Below are positions 10,861-22,505 of a stretch of 64,000 nt of DNA, one piece after another; within the stretch, counting starts at the first letter, position 1, and every line of letters begins with the position of its first letter. The stretch is from the NCBI GenBank assembly GCA_004794785.1, contig SJOL01008988.1, positions 1,438,622 to 1,502,621 on the forward strand, written 5' to 3'. Made by a program: the position numbers and the translations under genes. The notes under the pieces were generated by a model, which was given only the letters and a program-made list of their open reading frames with translations, had not been told where the DNA came from and searched no databases. The DNA comes from Opisthorchis felineus (Eukaryota; Platyhelminthes; Trematoda; Opisthorchiida; Opisthorchiidae).

Positions 10861-13140
10861 CAAAAATAAAATACCATCGAAGTAGTGGACATTCATGTGG
10901 AGTTAGATGCTGACACGGAGATTCTTACTCGGGAGAGGAACCCGCAAAGAACCGTGCTCAAACTACATCATTCAGGAAAACAATCACTTACAAAAGAACC
11001 GGTATGTCGTCATCAGAAATGTATTCGGTCCAACTGGAAATCGTTGTTCTATGATTGACAGCGCTGTGCTCGTCACTCAAAATGCATCAAAACTGTCCTG
11101 GGGCTTCGCGAGATTTGCAATGCCAATGATCCTTAATGAGAACCAAACAGCGATACGGTGGTTCTGGTCTTTTCTACATAGACTGACTAAAGTTGCAGAA
11201 CAAAGTCTCAAATGAAACTTCCAAACCTTCTCAAAAAATGGAGTCGCAAAGGTCACACAACTTACGTCACGTGACTGCAGCTTGTTGGTATGGGCAATTA
11301 GCGAGAGTATAACACGCAAGTACAAAAATACAATGGATGCAGTTAAATTGATCAGTGATTAGTTGCGATCATAGACATGAGAGCAAACATAATGAATCAC
11401 TGTCCAAAAATCTATTCTAGAGTTTGATGTTCGTTAGCGAATCACTGCTGAAATGTGTCCTTTGCTGTGATACATTTCATGGTTGTGGTTAGAGGGCAGA
11501 TCACTGTTTCGGAAGCCTTGTCGAGTAGAGAGAGAAAACGGATGCAGATGCGGGTTCTCACAACCGGTGAGTTTCTGAGGCTCTCGCTACCAGCCTTTGC
11601 TTGAGAGCCATCTATATAAACGGCTCCGATTTCATCAGAATTTGATGAATAGGCTACCGTTTGGGCATCAAATCTACCGCCACGACAGACTAACTAAGCT
11701 CTGTGAGCCGGATAGTTTGGACGATTTCTCTTAGTTCTTCTGTAAAAAAAAGTCGTGGAAATTAGCATACTGGTCTGAATACGCAGATATCACGGGTACG
11801 CCCCCCTCTCAAATGAACCGTCTTGTCTTTGTGTCAATGCCACATTCGGGAGCTGGAATGTGTTATCGGATTCACTGACCCCGATGAAGCCGAGCACCGT
11901 GCGGACTGAGTTAGAATACAAGAACCCTGACCATTGCTATCTCGGATTCTTAAGCAATACAAATAGCGTCCACAGGACAGTTAGTCAATAACTGGATCTA
12001 AAACAGTTTGCTCAAGCCCGCTCGCACAAATATCAGCTAACGCTGGACCATATTAAGACGTCCTCGCTACTGCATCGTTTTGGCAACTAACCGTGCTGTT
12101 GCATAAAACTTAGGCACTAAATGTGCTTTGGAAAAGGATAAACTACCTACGACATCCCTTTCCGAGGCTCCAGATGTGTTATTAGTTGAACATTTTTCCG
12201 CTTCGTGAATTTTTTTACCTCAAGGTCATTAGCTGTTTGTCAGGACCGAGCGAGGAAACACATCGCGAGCTGTTAACACTTCTACTAAGTTTGTTTTCAC
12301 CTGCGGACGTAAGGCATGCAAAAAAGCACAGAACTACTAAAAACGACAGTTGTTCCACTTATAAAGTTATGTACATTCATTCACATCATGTGTCATGCTA
12401 ACAATGGGATATGGTCTAGCATTTATGCATATAGCGTCGTTGGTAAGATCTAAATAAGTAATGTGCATTCGGCAGCCGTTAGAAGTTAATTGTAAACGTC
12501 CTTGAAAAAGGCTTCCCACTGCACCGAAGTGTTGGATTATCACACTTGATTCCATTGACAACTTTCCATACAAGACATAGAAGTATTTTGTAGGGTTGAT
12601 GAGATCGCAGATATCAGGGATATATGTTTCGTGAGTGATGATGTGCGGTTTGCTTTGACGAATGCACGGAAAGGATATGCTAAGCAGTTCTTACTCGAAA
12701 CCATGCAATCTATGAAGCAAAATACTAGGTAGTGTTTGGTTGAGAACAAACATATTTCCACTAAACATCCGCTAAAAGGTAACTCGGAGGCCGAAGTAGT
12801 TATTAGAAGGCTAGGAAGTTGCACTGATAGGACAGTAATCATCGTTATCACTACCGACAGCACAGCACCAGTGTTCAACACTGATGCTTCGTTGTCGTAG
12901 AAATCGAGCTTCCTGACGCTGTCGACACCGGCTGATGTGTACAGCCAGGAGCGACATAAGACGAACGGGTTAGTCGGTCCTAAAGGATGGGCCTACAAGG
13001 AAAAAGTTATTAATAGGATAGGGGGAGAAGAAAAAGCATGTGAAAGATGAAGGAGGGAGGCGTCGACGGTAGCTTGTTTTCGCTTACCCGCCCTACCGTA
13101 CGCAGCAAGTAAGGCGAACCAGCTGATGGCACAACGAGAC
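10861..13140. other. No recognised gene
   Basis: Open frames at 10907-11215 (+), 12186-12401 (+) and 12540-12881 (-) show no domain or splice signals I trust. On the plus strand, 12600-12890 has a broken peptide-like reading with two stops that might be an old element. I cannot assign it. Confidence 0.35.
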
Positions 13141-13144
13141 GGTC

Positions 13145-13450
13145 GAGTCTATTTGTATGTGTTAGCGTTTCACCACCGTTTCAGGGGATATCTTCAGTGC
13201 TGGGATTGACTGGGAAGAACAGAACTGTCTATCTAAAGGCACCCAGCAAACCAATCCGATACAATGAAATGGGATCTCAACGCAACCCAGATCCCAAGCT
13301 TACCAACCAAATTACGCGAAAGTTACCTCGGGAGCAGCCAATCATTTTAAAGCTATTAGCTACTGTTTAGAAGCTATATAAGCACAGACAGGAGAGGAAG
13401 AATTCACCCAATCAATCACCCCTCTGACGATTTTATCTCGATTGATGATA
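13145..13450. repeat. Repeat family F remnant with TATA-like box, inverted parts
   Basis: The ATCTTCAGTGCT stretch near 13190 matches the plus-oriented family F copy at 41.94-42.15 kb. The CTATATAAGC-ACAG-AGAGGA stretch near 13375-13420 matches the same copy in reverse complement. The two arms are thus inverted relative to each other. Other members lie at 22.4 kb (-) and 60.9 kb (+). The TATATAAGC box suggests a retroelement promoter region. Confidence 0.45.
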
Positions 13451-13925
13451 CAATGTTTGCAGTCCAACTGCCAAGCTGGGTGAACAGACCAGAAACCAAG
13501 TGAACCTCCGAGCTACCTATTTTCCACAGCATCACCAGAGACTATGTACTGTTTTCCACGTTCATCTCTATGGTCAATGAGCTGGATTTTATCCGTTTGT
13601 GACCCCAGATTTCGGCCAGGTTAGAAAGTCAGAAAAAATGACTGTATTGAGTAGATCCAAAGATGATCGGAGGATCAAGTTTGGGCCCATACTATTTTCC
13701 TAACCAAATTCGTTCGATTCCTTGCAGGTGTTGGTCGCAATAAGTATCAAAAAAATCTTCTGCTTACTTCACCAAATCAAGCGAAATTTTGGCTCATATA
13801 TACAGACTGTATTTAGTCCTACGTGCGTAATTCCAAAACGGCTAACATTAGTTGGTAAAGTACACTCCTTTGCAAACTAAATTTGGTGTTAACAGGAGAC
13901 TCAGCTGAATCCAAGATGAACAGCT

Positions 13926-14104
13926 CAGAGCTCGAGGTAGGACGGTGGGTAAGGCACAAGCTCGCCAACTCAATTGTCCGTGGTTCGAACTTAACCCCGG
14001 CATCTCAACTGCTTCTGTCTAGGTTTGGGCAACCTGGCAATATCCCAGCCCTTGTGACTGCGTCCGGTGGCACTGTAGCTAGGCAAAAAGGGGGTGGTAG
14101 CTAA
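13926..14104 (+). repeat. tRNA-derived SINE, family A
   Basis: The left part is tRNA-like, with an A-box-like GGACGGTGGGTAAGGC and a B-box GGTTCGAAC. A family-specific body follows: CATCTCAACTGCTTCTGTCTA, GGGCAACCTGGCA, ATCCCAGCCCT, GGTGGCA and GGGGGTGGTAGCT. The same order occurs at 17.3, 58.9, 59.7, 62.6 and 63.5 kb. Transcription by RNA polymerase III is inferred from the boxes. The 73-codon open frame inside it is a by-product. Confidence 0.75.
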
Positions 14105-14139
14105 ATGATGCGTATAATATGGTGTTTAAGTGCAATGTA

Positions 14140-14236
14140 AATTTGACGGGGACTTGGAGAATCCATTAGACCAAGGGAGGCAGAAACTGGTCTTGGACTG
14201 TCAAGCGGCTTTCAGCAATATTGTGAGTAGTCTGTC
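14140..14236 (+). repeat. Family C copy, ribozyme core lost
   Basis: The segment resembles the ribozyme half of family C: TTGACGGG-ACTTGG, GGCAGAAACTGGTC and GGACTGTC, then TTTCAGCAATATTGTGAGTAG. The CTGATGA core has been replaced by CATTAGA, so this is a relic. It begins about 35 bp after a SINE. Confidence 0.6.
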
Positions 14237-15524
14237 CCTTAGGGTGAAGCATACATCGAATTATTTTGAAGCCTGACAGTAAGGAAATCAACTTTCCAGC
14301 GAGTCGTCATAAACAGTTCAAGCAATTTCAGGGTAGACAGTATCAATCTACCGCTCACAAACTTTGGCTTAAATAATTTTGTTGGGGTGAATAGCTTCTT
14401 ATCAACGTCTCAGGACTGGTTACCTTAAAGAAGTGTGCGCACGTGGTTGGTGGTACTTCGACCTCGATACGCGTCAAACTTTAAGTAAGTTGGCGGAATT
14501 AACAAGCTGAATACAGTGATCAGCAAACCATCAGCTAGCGTTTGCAAAGGCTCAACTTTGGACTCGTAAGCCATCACACTGAGTTGTTGCCCCCTATAAA
14601 ACAGCAGTAAACTGAAGACCGAATCGAATGAATTAGAGTAAGAGTAAGTTTTACAGCTCCACTTATCGATTATTTTGGGTGGCTTACCGTCATGGCTTCA
14701 CATCTGAGCGTTAAAAACTGTGTTCTACCGTCCTATCCACGCGTCACAAAGGCAGTGATGTTTTGCAGTTTAGATGGTGCTAGACTGGAGTCAACTAGCT
14801 AGAGTCGGCAGCTAGCTACGAAATCCTGTTTTTCACTAAGAGTACCATAAATCTGCCATTGGAATGCCTCCGAAAATGGACTTTTCACTAGGCTACCCTT
14901 AAAACTTGCTAGTCTGTGAACGAGGACGTGTACGTTTACTGAGGCTGCAAAATGCGAACAGGTACAGAACCTGCTGCATCATTATACCAAAAAAACGCGC
15001 GAACTTGGAAGTATCGGATGAATAAGAATACCCCATCTCTCAGCCGTCTTTCTTCCATGGTATTGGAACTTGGTTCCTCCAACGAATGAATGAGGTATTC
15101 ACGCTCAAAAGTACGTCTCACCATTCTGAAACGGAAATACCTAATTCGGACAAGAGTTGGATAGGAAGCAGAACAACCAAATGGACAAGAATGGTATACT
15201 GAATAATGTTTCGTTAAACCTGACAAGCTGATATCATTGGAAGACGCAATGATGACAACCCCGCCGCATGAGGATACCGTTTTTTATAGTCTCAACCGTA
15301 GCAATGTGTGCTGAACAATGAAACACGAGAGAGCTTCATTGGAAAATTCTCAACTATCAACCTGCTGCTAACAAACCCCGAAGTAGATCAGAAAGAAGGA
15401 AAATGAACCTTTCGTCCGAGAGACTGTCACTCGAGAAGCCGGTCAACATATGACCACGTGATGTGAGTTCCACATTCTGCCCCAGTTTGAGTTGAACACA
15501 CTGTTGATCGGCTATTCTTGGCAG
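14237..15524. other. No recognised gene
   Basis: The minus-strand frame 14936-15226 follows acceptor-like sites (GATATCAG near 15230 and CCGTTTCAG near 15130) and has a charged, exon-like composition, but no family is recognisable. Nothing else stands out. Confidence 0.3.
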
Positions 15525-15680
15525 AACGATATGGTCTTCACCTCCTGGCCGAGAAACCACGGTTTCGAATCGCCATAGAAATGCGCAGTGCTGTTAATTC
15601 CCAATAAGAATGAAATATCTGTGAATTGTTTCTCGTTTTCCAGCGGAGATTGGTGTCACTTACAGTACAGAAGCTCCATT
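15525..15680 (+). repeat. tRNA-like SINE, family B
   Basis: This matches the family B body: a B-box-like GGTTTCGAATCGCC, then TAGAAATGCGCAGTGCTG, TTCCCAATAAGAATGAAA and CACTTACAGTACAGA. The same parts recur at 24.1, 30.1, 32.7 and 45.1 kb on this strand and at 23.4, 31.1 and 44.6 kb on the other. Confidence 0.6.
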
Positions 15681-16751
15681 GGACACTTCTCACGTCTGCT
15701 GATACTGCCTGTAAGAAAACAAATGCCACACAAACATAATCTATAGTGCATAACTGCAATCATGCAATCTGGCAGTTGCAAAGCCATGCTCGAGAAATTT
15801 TGAGAACTTAAAACTGTCTCCCCACAAAAGATAGATAAAGTTTGGAGGCAGTGAACTGCGCATGGTCCGTGATCAACCAGAATCCTGAAGCGAGTCCAGC
15901 TACCTGTGGAAATGCTGAGAGCCCAAGCAGCCAACAAGACACTCGTTCTGTGATTTGTTAACACACCACAAGTTCATGACATTGGTAAGAAGGTACGTAT
16001 ATAGAGGTCAAAGATAGTTATTCATAAAAGAGAGGGAAAAATACACGGGCCGATGAGTCATGGGGGTCAGGTGACTGGCGTAAATATTAGAAAATCCGCT
16101 GGGGCTGACTTGCCATCAGTAAGAAAAGAATCTCACGAGCTATTCAAACAAACAGACAAAGCAAACATATCATCCTCGACGAGTTCAAACATTGGTCTGT
16201 ATGCTGGTGAAAAAAATTAAACATCATAACAGTTAGGTGCGTATACTTGAGTAAACCAATAGACGCGAAGAGGGGAAATATAAAATGCTGTACAGGGTAG
16301 ACGATTTGCATTTAAGAAACATCGTCAACTGTGAAGACATAGCACGTTCTCCTTAAACCGCTAGTCGTCATGGTGCATAGGTATCATTCTGTACCGCCTG
16401 TGGTCTTACCAACTGCTAAGTCAAAAGGATGTTTTTCTATGGGTTGTGCATTGACTAACAGATGTTGTCTGTATCCTTTTAACTGGTGTAACGGAACACG
16501 GTAAATCACTCCGAATGTTTCGGAGAGACTCCTACGAACCTCTCGTTTACGATGTTCTTTGACAGAATGTGCTGTAAAAGGGCCCCGTTATACTTCGGTT
16601 GGAACGATATTCGAAACATCGCAATATTTCTATTGGAAGAGTGCATCAATGGTAAGATGTTGAAAACTCTCCGACGGTAGGGAGCTCTGCTGTCAGCAGC
16701 GTTATTGGTAGTGTGTGATACAGTACGGAAATAACCCGCGTCGTCTCATCT
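15681..16751. other. Nothing recognised
   Basis: I see no gene, RNA or repeat of a known kind in this stretch. The minus-strand open frame 15656-15964 has no domain or splice support. Confidence 0.4.
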
Positions 16752-17012
16752 AGCATGCCAACTGAAACAAGAGGCGATTTTTTTGAAACCTATTTAGCTC
16801 AAGAATATTAAAACCGGTAGATTTATTTGAGTCTCCTGTAAACACCAGCGCAATTTGCAGATGAGTGTACTCCGTTTCATGTGTACACCTTGATGTTCAA
16901 TTAAACTACAAGGTTGACGGGAACTCGGAGACGACGACTATCTGATGGACCCAAGAAGGAAAAACTCGGTAGTGAGCTTTTTGAAAGTTTCCACTAACCT
17001 TATGACCACCGT
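16752..17012 (+). repeat. Family C copy, nearly full length, diverged
   Basis: Both halves are present in one continuous order: AACTGAAACAAGAGGCG, GAGTCTCCTGTAAACACC, TTTGCAGATGAGTGTACTC, then AAGGTTGACGGGAACTCGG and the ribozyme zone CTATCTGATGGACCCAAGAAGG, AAAAACTCGGTAGTGAGC. The core A9 is changed and GAAA has become AAAA. This copy shows the normal, unpermuted register. Confidence 0.75.
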
Positions 17013-17317
17013 ATTCTCCCAGAAGATGTTCAGTGCTTACTTGCGGAAGTCTTCTGTTATCCTCGCCTAGTTCTTTTCCAAGGTCCCCTAATTTATATAA
17101 GATGTCACTTCCGCAAATCTGCTACGCGGTCAGTGCTTGATATGCTCCTGCAAACATAGGTTCAACAACGCGAATTAGTTGTCATATGTATTCACAAGTA
17201 GAGTTATACGTGAGTGTACTAAGTACGTCTTTTGCCAAAAATTCAAGGATAAAACTGTTATTGTTTGCTGCGCCGCTCTGGCTGGTCTGTGTGATTAATC
17301 CAATTCCATGTCAACAA

Positions 17318-17486
17318 ACAGCTCAATGGTTGGGGCGTGAACTTACTGACCAGTAGGTCCATGGTTCGAACCCAACCATGGCATTTCAGCTGCTCCTGAC
17401 TAGGCTTGGGCATTCTGGCAGTATATCAAATCCGGTGCTTCCTTCGGGTGGCATGGCAGTTAGGCTCCTGAAGGGTGTTACAGCTG
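17318..17486 (+). repeat. tRNA-derived SINE, family A
   Basis: A-box-like GCTCAATGGTTGGGGCG, then B-box GGTTCGAACCC at about 17372, then the shared body ending in CTTCCTTCGGGTGGCATGGC, AGTTAGGCTCCTGAAGGG and TGTTACAGCT. This is one of the better conserved copies in the window. Confidence 0.8.
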
Positions 17487-18470
17487 GACAGTAATACTCT
17501 GACCAAAGGACTTCCATTAATAAGAGATGTAAGCGTATTACGAGTCGGCACTCTTAAGTGACTGAAGCCGCTCCAGGAATACTGAATACCATATTATATG
17601 TATACTAACTGTGAAACGGTTTACATTTGGTTTCTAAGTTTCCAAGTAGTGCTGTATATAGTGATCTACCAGTTAGTCTCCATTCACGACCTCGGAATTA
17701 CTGAAACTGAAATTCCTGGAGATCAAACGATGATTCCGCTTCTTATACTCTAGCCAAAGAACGAAGGTAACGGTTTTTGGCTGATCCGGGGAAAAATGGG
17801 GATCGAGGGCAGTCCTAATTTTTTTTCTATTTGATTTGGTTCGTTAGAATAAACCCATTCGAATTGGCACTTTTGTCCTTTCTGGAACCTTAAATTATAC
17901 TGTTCACTTTTCTGACGAAATGGATTCTGCATAGTCGGAATCGGTGTGTGTGTGTGTCACCAGCTGCGGTCCTTAAGAGGTGTTTCACTTGCCTAACTGC
18001 TGGGATGCACCATTTTGCAGTTAGCAAACCTAGCGTGCTCCGGGGGAATATCAATTACCTGATTTGTAGCTAGCCGATTTAACAAAACAGAAGATGGTCT
18101 ATTCCACCTTCAGTGACGAACAATTTGCGTGCAGCATATCAAGACGGAGGCCTGCAGCCAAATTCAAGGGCACACGTGAGAATTCAGACTCTGGTCGAAG
18201 AGACAGAGATCCGTGGTGTTAACGCCTGGGCTACCCCAGCTTATAACTGTATCAGCAATGTCGCCAGACACTGACCTAAGTTTATACATTGGTTAGGATT
18301 GGTTAAATTTTCCACCTGTATTTTTCATTCCACTCTGTATTACCTACAGCTGCTGATGCAGAAAACAACAGCATGACCTGTATATTCTTCTCAGCCGTTC
18401 TTTTCTCACAGTACTTTGTTTCAATACAGTGTGGAAATTTTAATTCAAATTTAAATCCTTCACACTTCTT
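17487..18470. other. Upstream region of the PAN-like gene; nothing else recognised
   Basis: This holds a short GT-repeat at about 17944-17957 and otherwise nothing I recognise. It ends with a pyrimidine-rich tract and the acceptor TTCTGTTACAG (AG at 18486-18487). A promoter is not identifiable by eye. Confidence 0.4.
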
Positions 18471-18502
18471 GTTAATTTCTGTTACAGAGCGGCTAACCAT
18501 GA

Positions 18503-21500
18503 ATGAAGCGCTTCGCAATGTCATTGATCCTCACAGCCACGCTGATTGCAATTTCGTCTACTTCTGGTAGCCCCAGCGCAAACAACCAAAGTACACCACT
18601 GGTTGTGGTAAATGATCGACCTGAAGGACGATGTGTCGGTAGATTTAAACCGATACTGGCCATCTTGAAGAAGGGAAGTAAGGTGCTCGAGAGTATCCCA
18701 GATTTACCTGAACCCATACCGGCTTGTCGAATGGCTTGTCTGCTTCACTATGCTTGCTGGGGTTTTGCACCGAAAACGGGAGAAAATCAGACTAACATGT
18801 GCGAACTATACCCGAAGGGAGCAATTGAAGTGCGTCACCAGTATTTCAATCCCCGGCTTTTTCGGTTTTAAATCACCCTTATTAAACATGGTGTGCCGTT
18901 CCCTTTACCGATTTGCAAAAGTTTTTACTGAAGTAGATTGGACAGCCTGATAAATGCCACCTGCTACGATCGCCCACCGGTGTTACACACATACCTTCTG
19001 GTGGAAAATGAGCAGGTGACCTGTCCATTGCGGACGGCCAGGGTTCGAATTCCAGCACTGACATCTCCGAAGTAGCTGTCAGCCGTTGTCTCGAAATTTG
19101 TGCACGCATGTTTCACGAGTAAAAGACGTAAAAGTATATCTTTATTATTGCATACATTACATATAGATGGTAAAAATGCTGTATTTCCTAGGTGATAGCC
19201 TTACTCTCCTGTTTCCATGGTTCATCGGTTGCTAATGAAGACAAAGATGAATGAGAATGCGGGTCACTGAGTGGACTCCACTGTTTTGGTAGGACATTAT
19301 CATATGAAGACATTTACTGCTGGGTTAGTGGGCTTCGGTCTGTTGACAGCCAGGTCACACGCTCCGGATTTGTACGCCATTTCTTGCAATGTCTCTAGCT
19401 GAGCGCACGGGGGTTAGGGGGACCGTACTAACTGATTGTGACTGAATACGAAACCATCAAAAATACAGGCGGACGCATAACGAAGCACATTTGTGGCACC
19501 GACATGTCATCAGCTTGACTATCATTGGTAGGTTGCAAAATGCCGCGGTTCTATCTGTCCTACTTCATAGATCAGGGAGGTGCCTGCTTGCGGAATATCT
19601 TCGGAAACTCTGTTCTTGTCTCTCGGTACCTCAGAAGCTTTGCGTGAGTCACGTGGGAGCGTGAGATCAGTAATGCTGAAGTACTTTAGACGGTTTTCTG
19701 GAAATTTCACTCGACGGACTAGCTGGTCACACCTCAGAGGTTACGCTGGTTGGGCCACATACTTCGTATGCCAAAACAGTGCTTGCCTCGCAGGGTCCTC
19801 TTCACCCAGCCATGTGCCCGATGAAAACTACCCATGGGTGGTCAGTCCATGACTTGGCAGCGGAGCATGACAACCCTCTTCAGCTGACTCAACCTAGTCG
19901 GTAACTGCCGTCTTCCCGGATGGGGGGCAGCGGGACGAGATAAACTAGTGAGTGGTGAACCTGACAGATATGGCTGTGTCACGCAGCAAATGGGGATCTT
20001 GTGTCAGAACTGTCGGCTTGACTGCGTAGCTGTCGCTTTCCTGCCATACTGGAAAAAAACAGGTCTATTTGTCATCAGTTCACAGATCGGGTATGACATT
20101 CAACGAGTGGCTCTCATTCCTTTATTCTCTTCGTCCTCGATCGACGAAGCTGTAGCAGCTGAAATCATTGCATCTCTGTGCACGTCTTGTGAGCTCAGCA
20201 ACAGAACTGGACCAAACATAACACAGCAAGGCGAGATCGTAGCTTCCTAAGAGCTTCTCAGACGCTACAAAGCCGGTGTCATATAATTATCTATCTTTGT
20301 TTCCAAGCGACGGGTTTTATAAGATGTGGGTCATCTGCATCTGCAAGCTTTACTTTTTAAAACTACTCATAGCAAACGACGGCTGAACTTATGTACTGAT
20401 CTTGCCTTGAAGTAGGAAGTTAACCTGATGAGGCCTAGGTTACTAGGCCTACCTGGTGATTCCCAAGAAACTTGAAGTTGATTGTGACTGGGTCTGGAAA
20501 AGAGCTTCGTGTTCACAAGGCATTATCAGGGTAATTTATTCGAATACTTAAGAATGATCCCTGTTTCAGAACATGGACCTCTGTGATGGTCATTACTGTA
20601 GAGGGTCCATTATTATGAGACACTTATTATGTAACTCACAGTCGAAATAAATGCCACGACTGACGACTGCGGTGATAAGGCTCGATAAGGCTGGCTACTG
20701 CTTATATGGTGAGTAGTGTGTCGTCAAAATGTTCTGGATACTGAGTTCGACATTTAACCGCTCAGATGACTGTTCAAACGAGAATGTGAAGTCTACAGTT
20801 CCCACAACCATCTACAACCAATGAAAAAACTCTCTATCACGTTTCAAACCTGTGTGGCGCTACCTAACTGGGAAGTCCCGATAAGCGGGTAAATCGAGCG
20901 ACATGACCAGGACATTTCTTTTGTTCTCTACAGTCGCGAAAATAGCCATGCAATTTATATAAATGGGGAGCAGAAACAATGTTGAACAGACATTGATTGG
21001 CTGATTTATTGAATGCCGAATGCTGTCAGGGGAACCATCGGGTCAAAGGTCAGATCGCAATCCTGCATCGTCGATAGCCAGACATCTGCTGGATACCGGC
21101 CTGACTGACCAGGTCAGCTCCGTCCGAATCCTGTTGCACAAAACAAGCTCGAAGGTTTCAGCGATAAGCGAAGAATTTCTGATCGAATCACACCAGCCCA
21201 GACTATGTGTACAAAAGCAGTTGGAGCAAACGATCTGGTTACTCTGACGTTTGTAAGGTGACTCGCAGAAATCAGCCAAGCAGTGCATTCAACAGGGTTT
21301 CTACTCTCCATTTGCATGAGGTACGTGTTTTACCTCCACAATGAAGAGGGTAAAAGAAATGTTAACCTATCACAGCATATGTCTTTTGTCAGTTCTAGTG
21401 AGATGGATAAAGGGAACTCAGTGTTTCAAGCAACCAGCACAATTACTGGGTCGTCCGTCGAGCCATCGGGAAAACCAATCACATCGCTTAAGTCAGAACC

Positions 21501-22297
21501 ACTTCGCCCTTTCAGAAGTGATAGTTTAGGTGCGTCCAGCCTTCGCTGGTAGACTAGTGGTAACAAACTCGCCTCGCATGTATGATTTCCGGAGTTTAAA
21601 CTCCGGCATTGCTAAGGAGGCAAAACTCAAGTCCAGTGCTCCCTCCTTTGGATGTGGACTAGTCGCCAGAATAGTCGCCCGAGGACGAGAAAAAAAACTG
21701 TCCGAGCGTGAGTGGTGTGAATGTGAACTGACTGCTCATTTGCCCTCCCTGATGGGAGTTTCCCTCTCTATACTTTCCTTCAGGAAAGCCCAGGCGGACA
21801 GCCTACCTATCAGTGGCAATGCGACGAGAATAGTCCAACTTGCACTTCCGTCAACAAATCACGATGTATCGGCTACTGGATTCGAGAAACCAAACTTTCC
21901 TTGACCATAGAAATACTTCAAAAATGGAACGTGACCCACAACCTAACTCCGGATGCGGGGCTAGCACAGATGGATCAGTGTCCTCCAATGATGCAAACAG
22001 GTGTGGGTCCATTCGAGTGCAGAGGTTTGTGTCAGGAGAATCGTCACTGTACCACAGCCATCCATTTCGACTCCAGTGGACCATCAGCTGTGGTGTTTCC
22101 TAACGGGTGCATTCTTCAAGATGTCAATCAGCCATATCCAGAGTATAAAGAGTAAGCCATTGATTTGTATTCATAGACAGATTTTGGTTTCGCCAAACCA
22201 TTAACCTCCCCTTAGGTCACCTTCGAGCAGGTCAACATTCCATCCACAGTATGTAGATGAGGCGCTTAAGGAGTTTAACCGAAAACGGCTTATTTAA
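18503..22297 (+). CDS. Secreted protein with two PAN/apple-like cysteine modules
   Basis: I infer three coding exons: 18503-18829, 21784-22151 and 22216-22297. Introns are phase 0 (donor GTGCGT, acceptor CTTCCTTCAG) and phase 2 (donor GTAAGC, acceptor CCCCTTAG, only 64 nt). The joined frame is open to a TAA, giving 258 residues. Residues 1-22 form a signal peptide (MKRFAMSLILTATLIAISS). Two modules follow, each opening with RC(V/I)G (Cys44, Cys137) and then the spacing C-x3-C-x5-C-x14 to 19-C (75/79/85/100 and 188/192/198/218). This fits PAN/apple domains, which bind proteins or carbohydrates outside cells. An out-of-frame ATG lies 4 nt upstream, 11 nt after an acceptor, so trans-splicing is possible. 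ATTAAA at about 22359 could serve poly(A) addition. The donor GTGCGT is imperfect. The partner is unknown. Confidence 0.7.
19735..20040 (+). mobile_element. 3' end of an RTE-type retrotransposon, inactive
   Basis: From 19741 the plus strand reads LRWLGHILRMPKQCLPRRVL, the hallmark C-terminal block of flatworm RTE polyproteins. After a stop it continues GGQSMTWQRSMTTL, then (frame-shifted) CRLPGWG, and LTDMAVSRSKWGSCVRTV near 19960-20015. Several stops break it. It lies in the first intron of the PAN-like gene, in the same orientation. Confidence 0.75.
21541..21613 (+). pseudogene. tRNA-Ala-like pseudogene or SINE head
   Basis: This 73-bp stretch resembles a tRNA-Ala: an A-box-like TGGTAGACTAGTGG, the anticodon-arm region CTCGCATGTATGA, then TCCGGAGTTTAAACTCCGG as the T arm. 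The T-loop consensus GGTTCRA is degraded and the acceptor stem does not close well, so it is unlikely to be functional. It sits about 170 bp before exon 2 of the PAN-like gene. Confidence 0.4.
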
Positions 22298-22394
22298 ATG
22301 TATGAGGCGAAGAAAAGCCGTACTATTCTCATCAATTTATCCATGCCAGTTCCACAAATTAAACTCGAAGCAAACTCCTCCTTTTCTGTCAACA

Positions 22395-22505
22395 AGGCAA
22401 AAACCGGGATTAACACTCAACTGCGCACTGACGATGTCTCCTCGACTGGGGACGAAACGTTTGCAAACCAATTGCCGAGCTCGGCGAACAGATCAACTAC
22501 CATCT
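22395..22505 (-). repeat. Repeat family F copy
   Basis: The minus strand reads GTTGATCTGTTCGCCGAGCT, CGGCAATTGG, TTGCAAACGTTTCGTCCCC and AGGAGACATCGTCAGTGCGC. The same order occurs at 41945-42030 and 60890-60960 on the plus strand. It lies directly downstream of the PAN-like gene, and the open frames here are by-products. The parent element is not identified. Confidence 0.6.

Noticed and set aside
20426..20460. CTGATGAG followed by a perfect CCTAG-GTTA-CTAGG hairpin, looking like another hammerhead.
   Set aside because: No GAAA follows stem II and no pairing stem I is present, so the catalytic half is missing.
21020..21247. Frame with LLDTGL, resembling a retroviral aspartic protease LLDTGA.
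   Set aside because: The key third residue and the flanking hydrophobic strands do not match, and no gag or RT is next to it.
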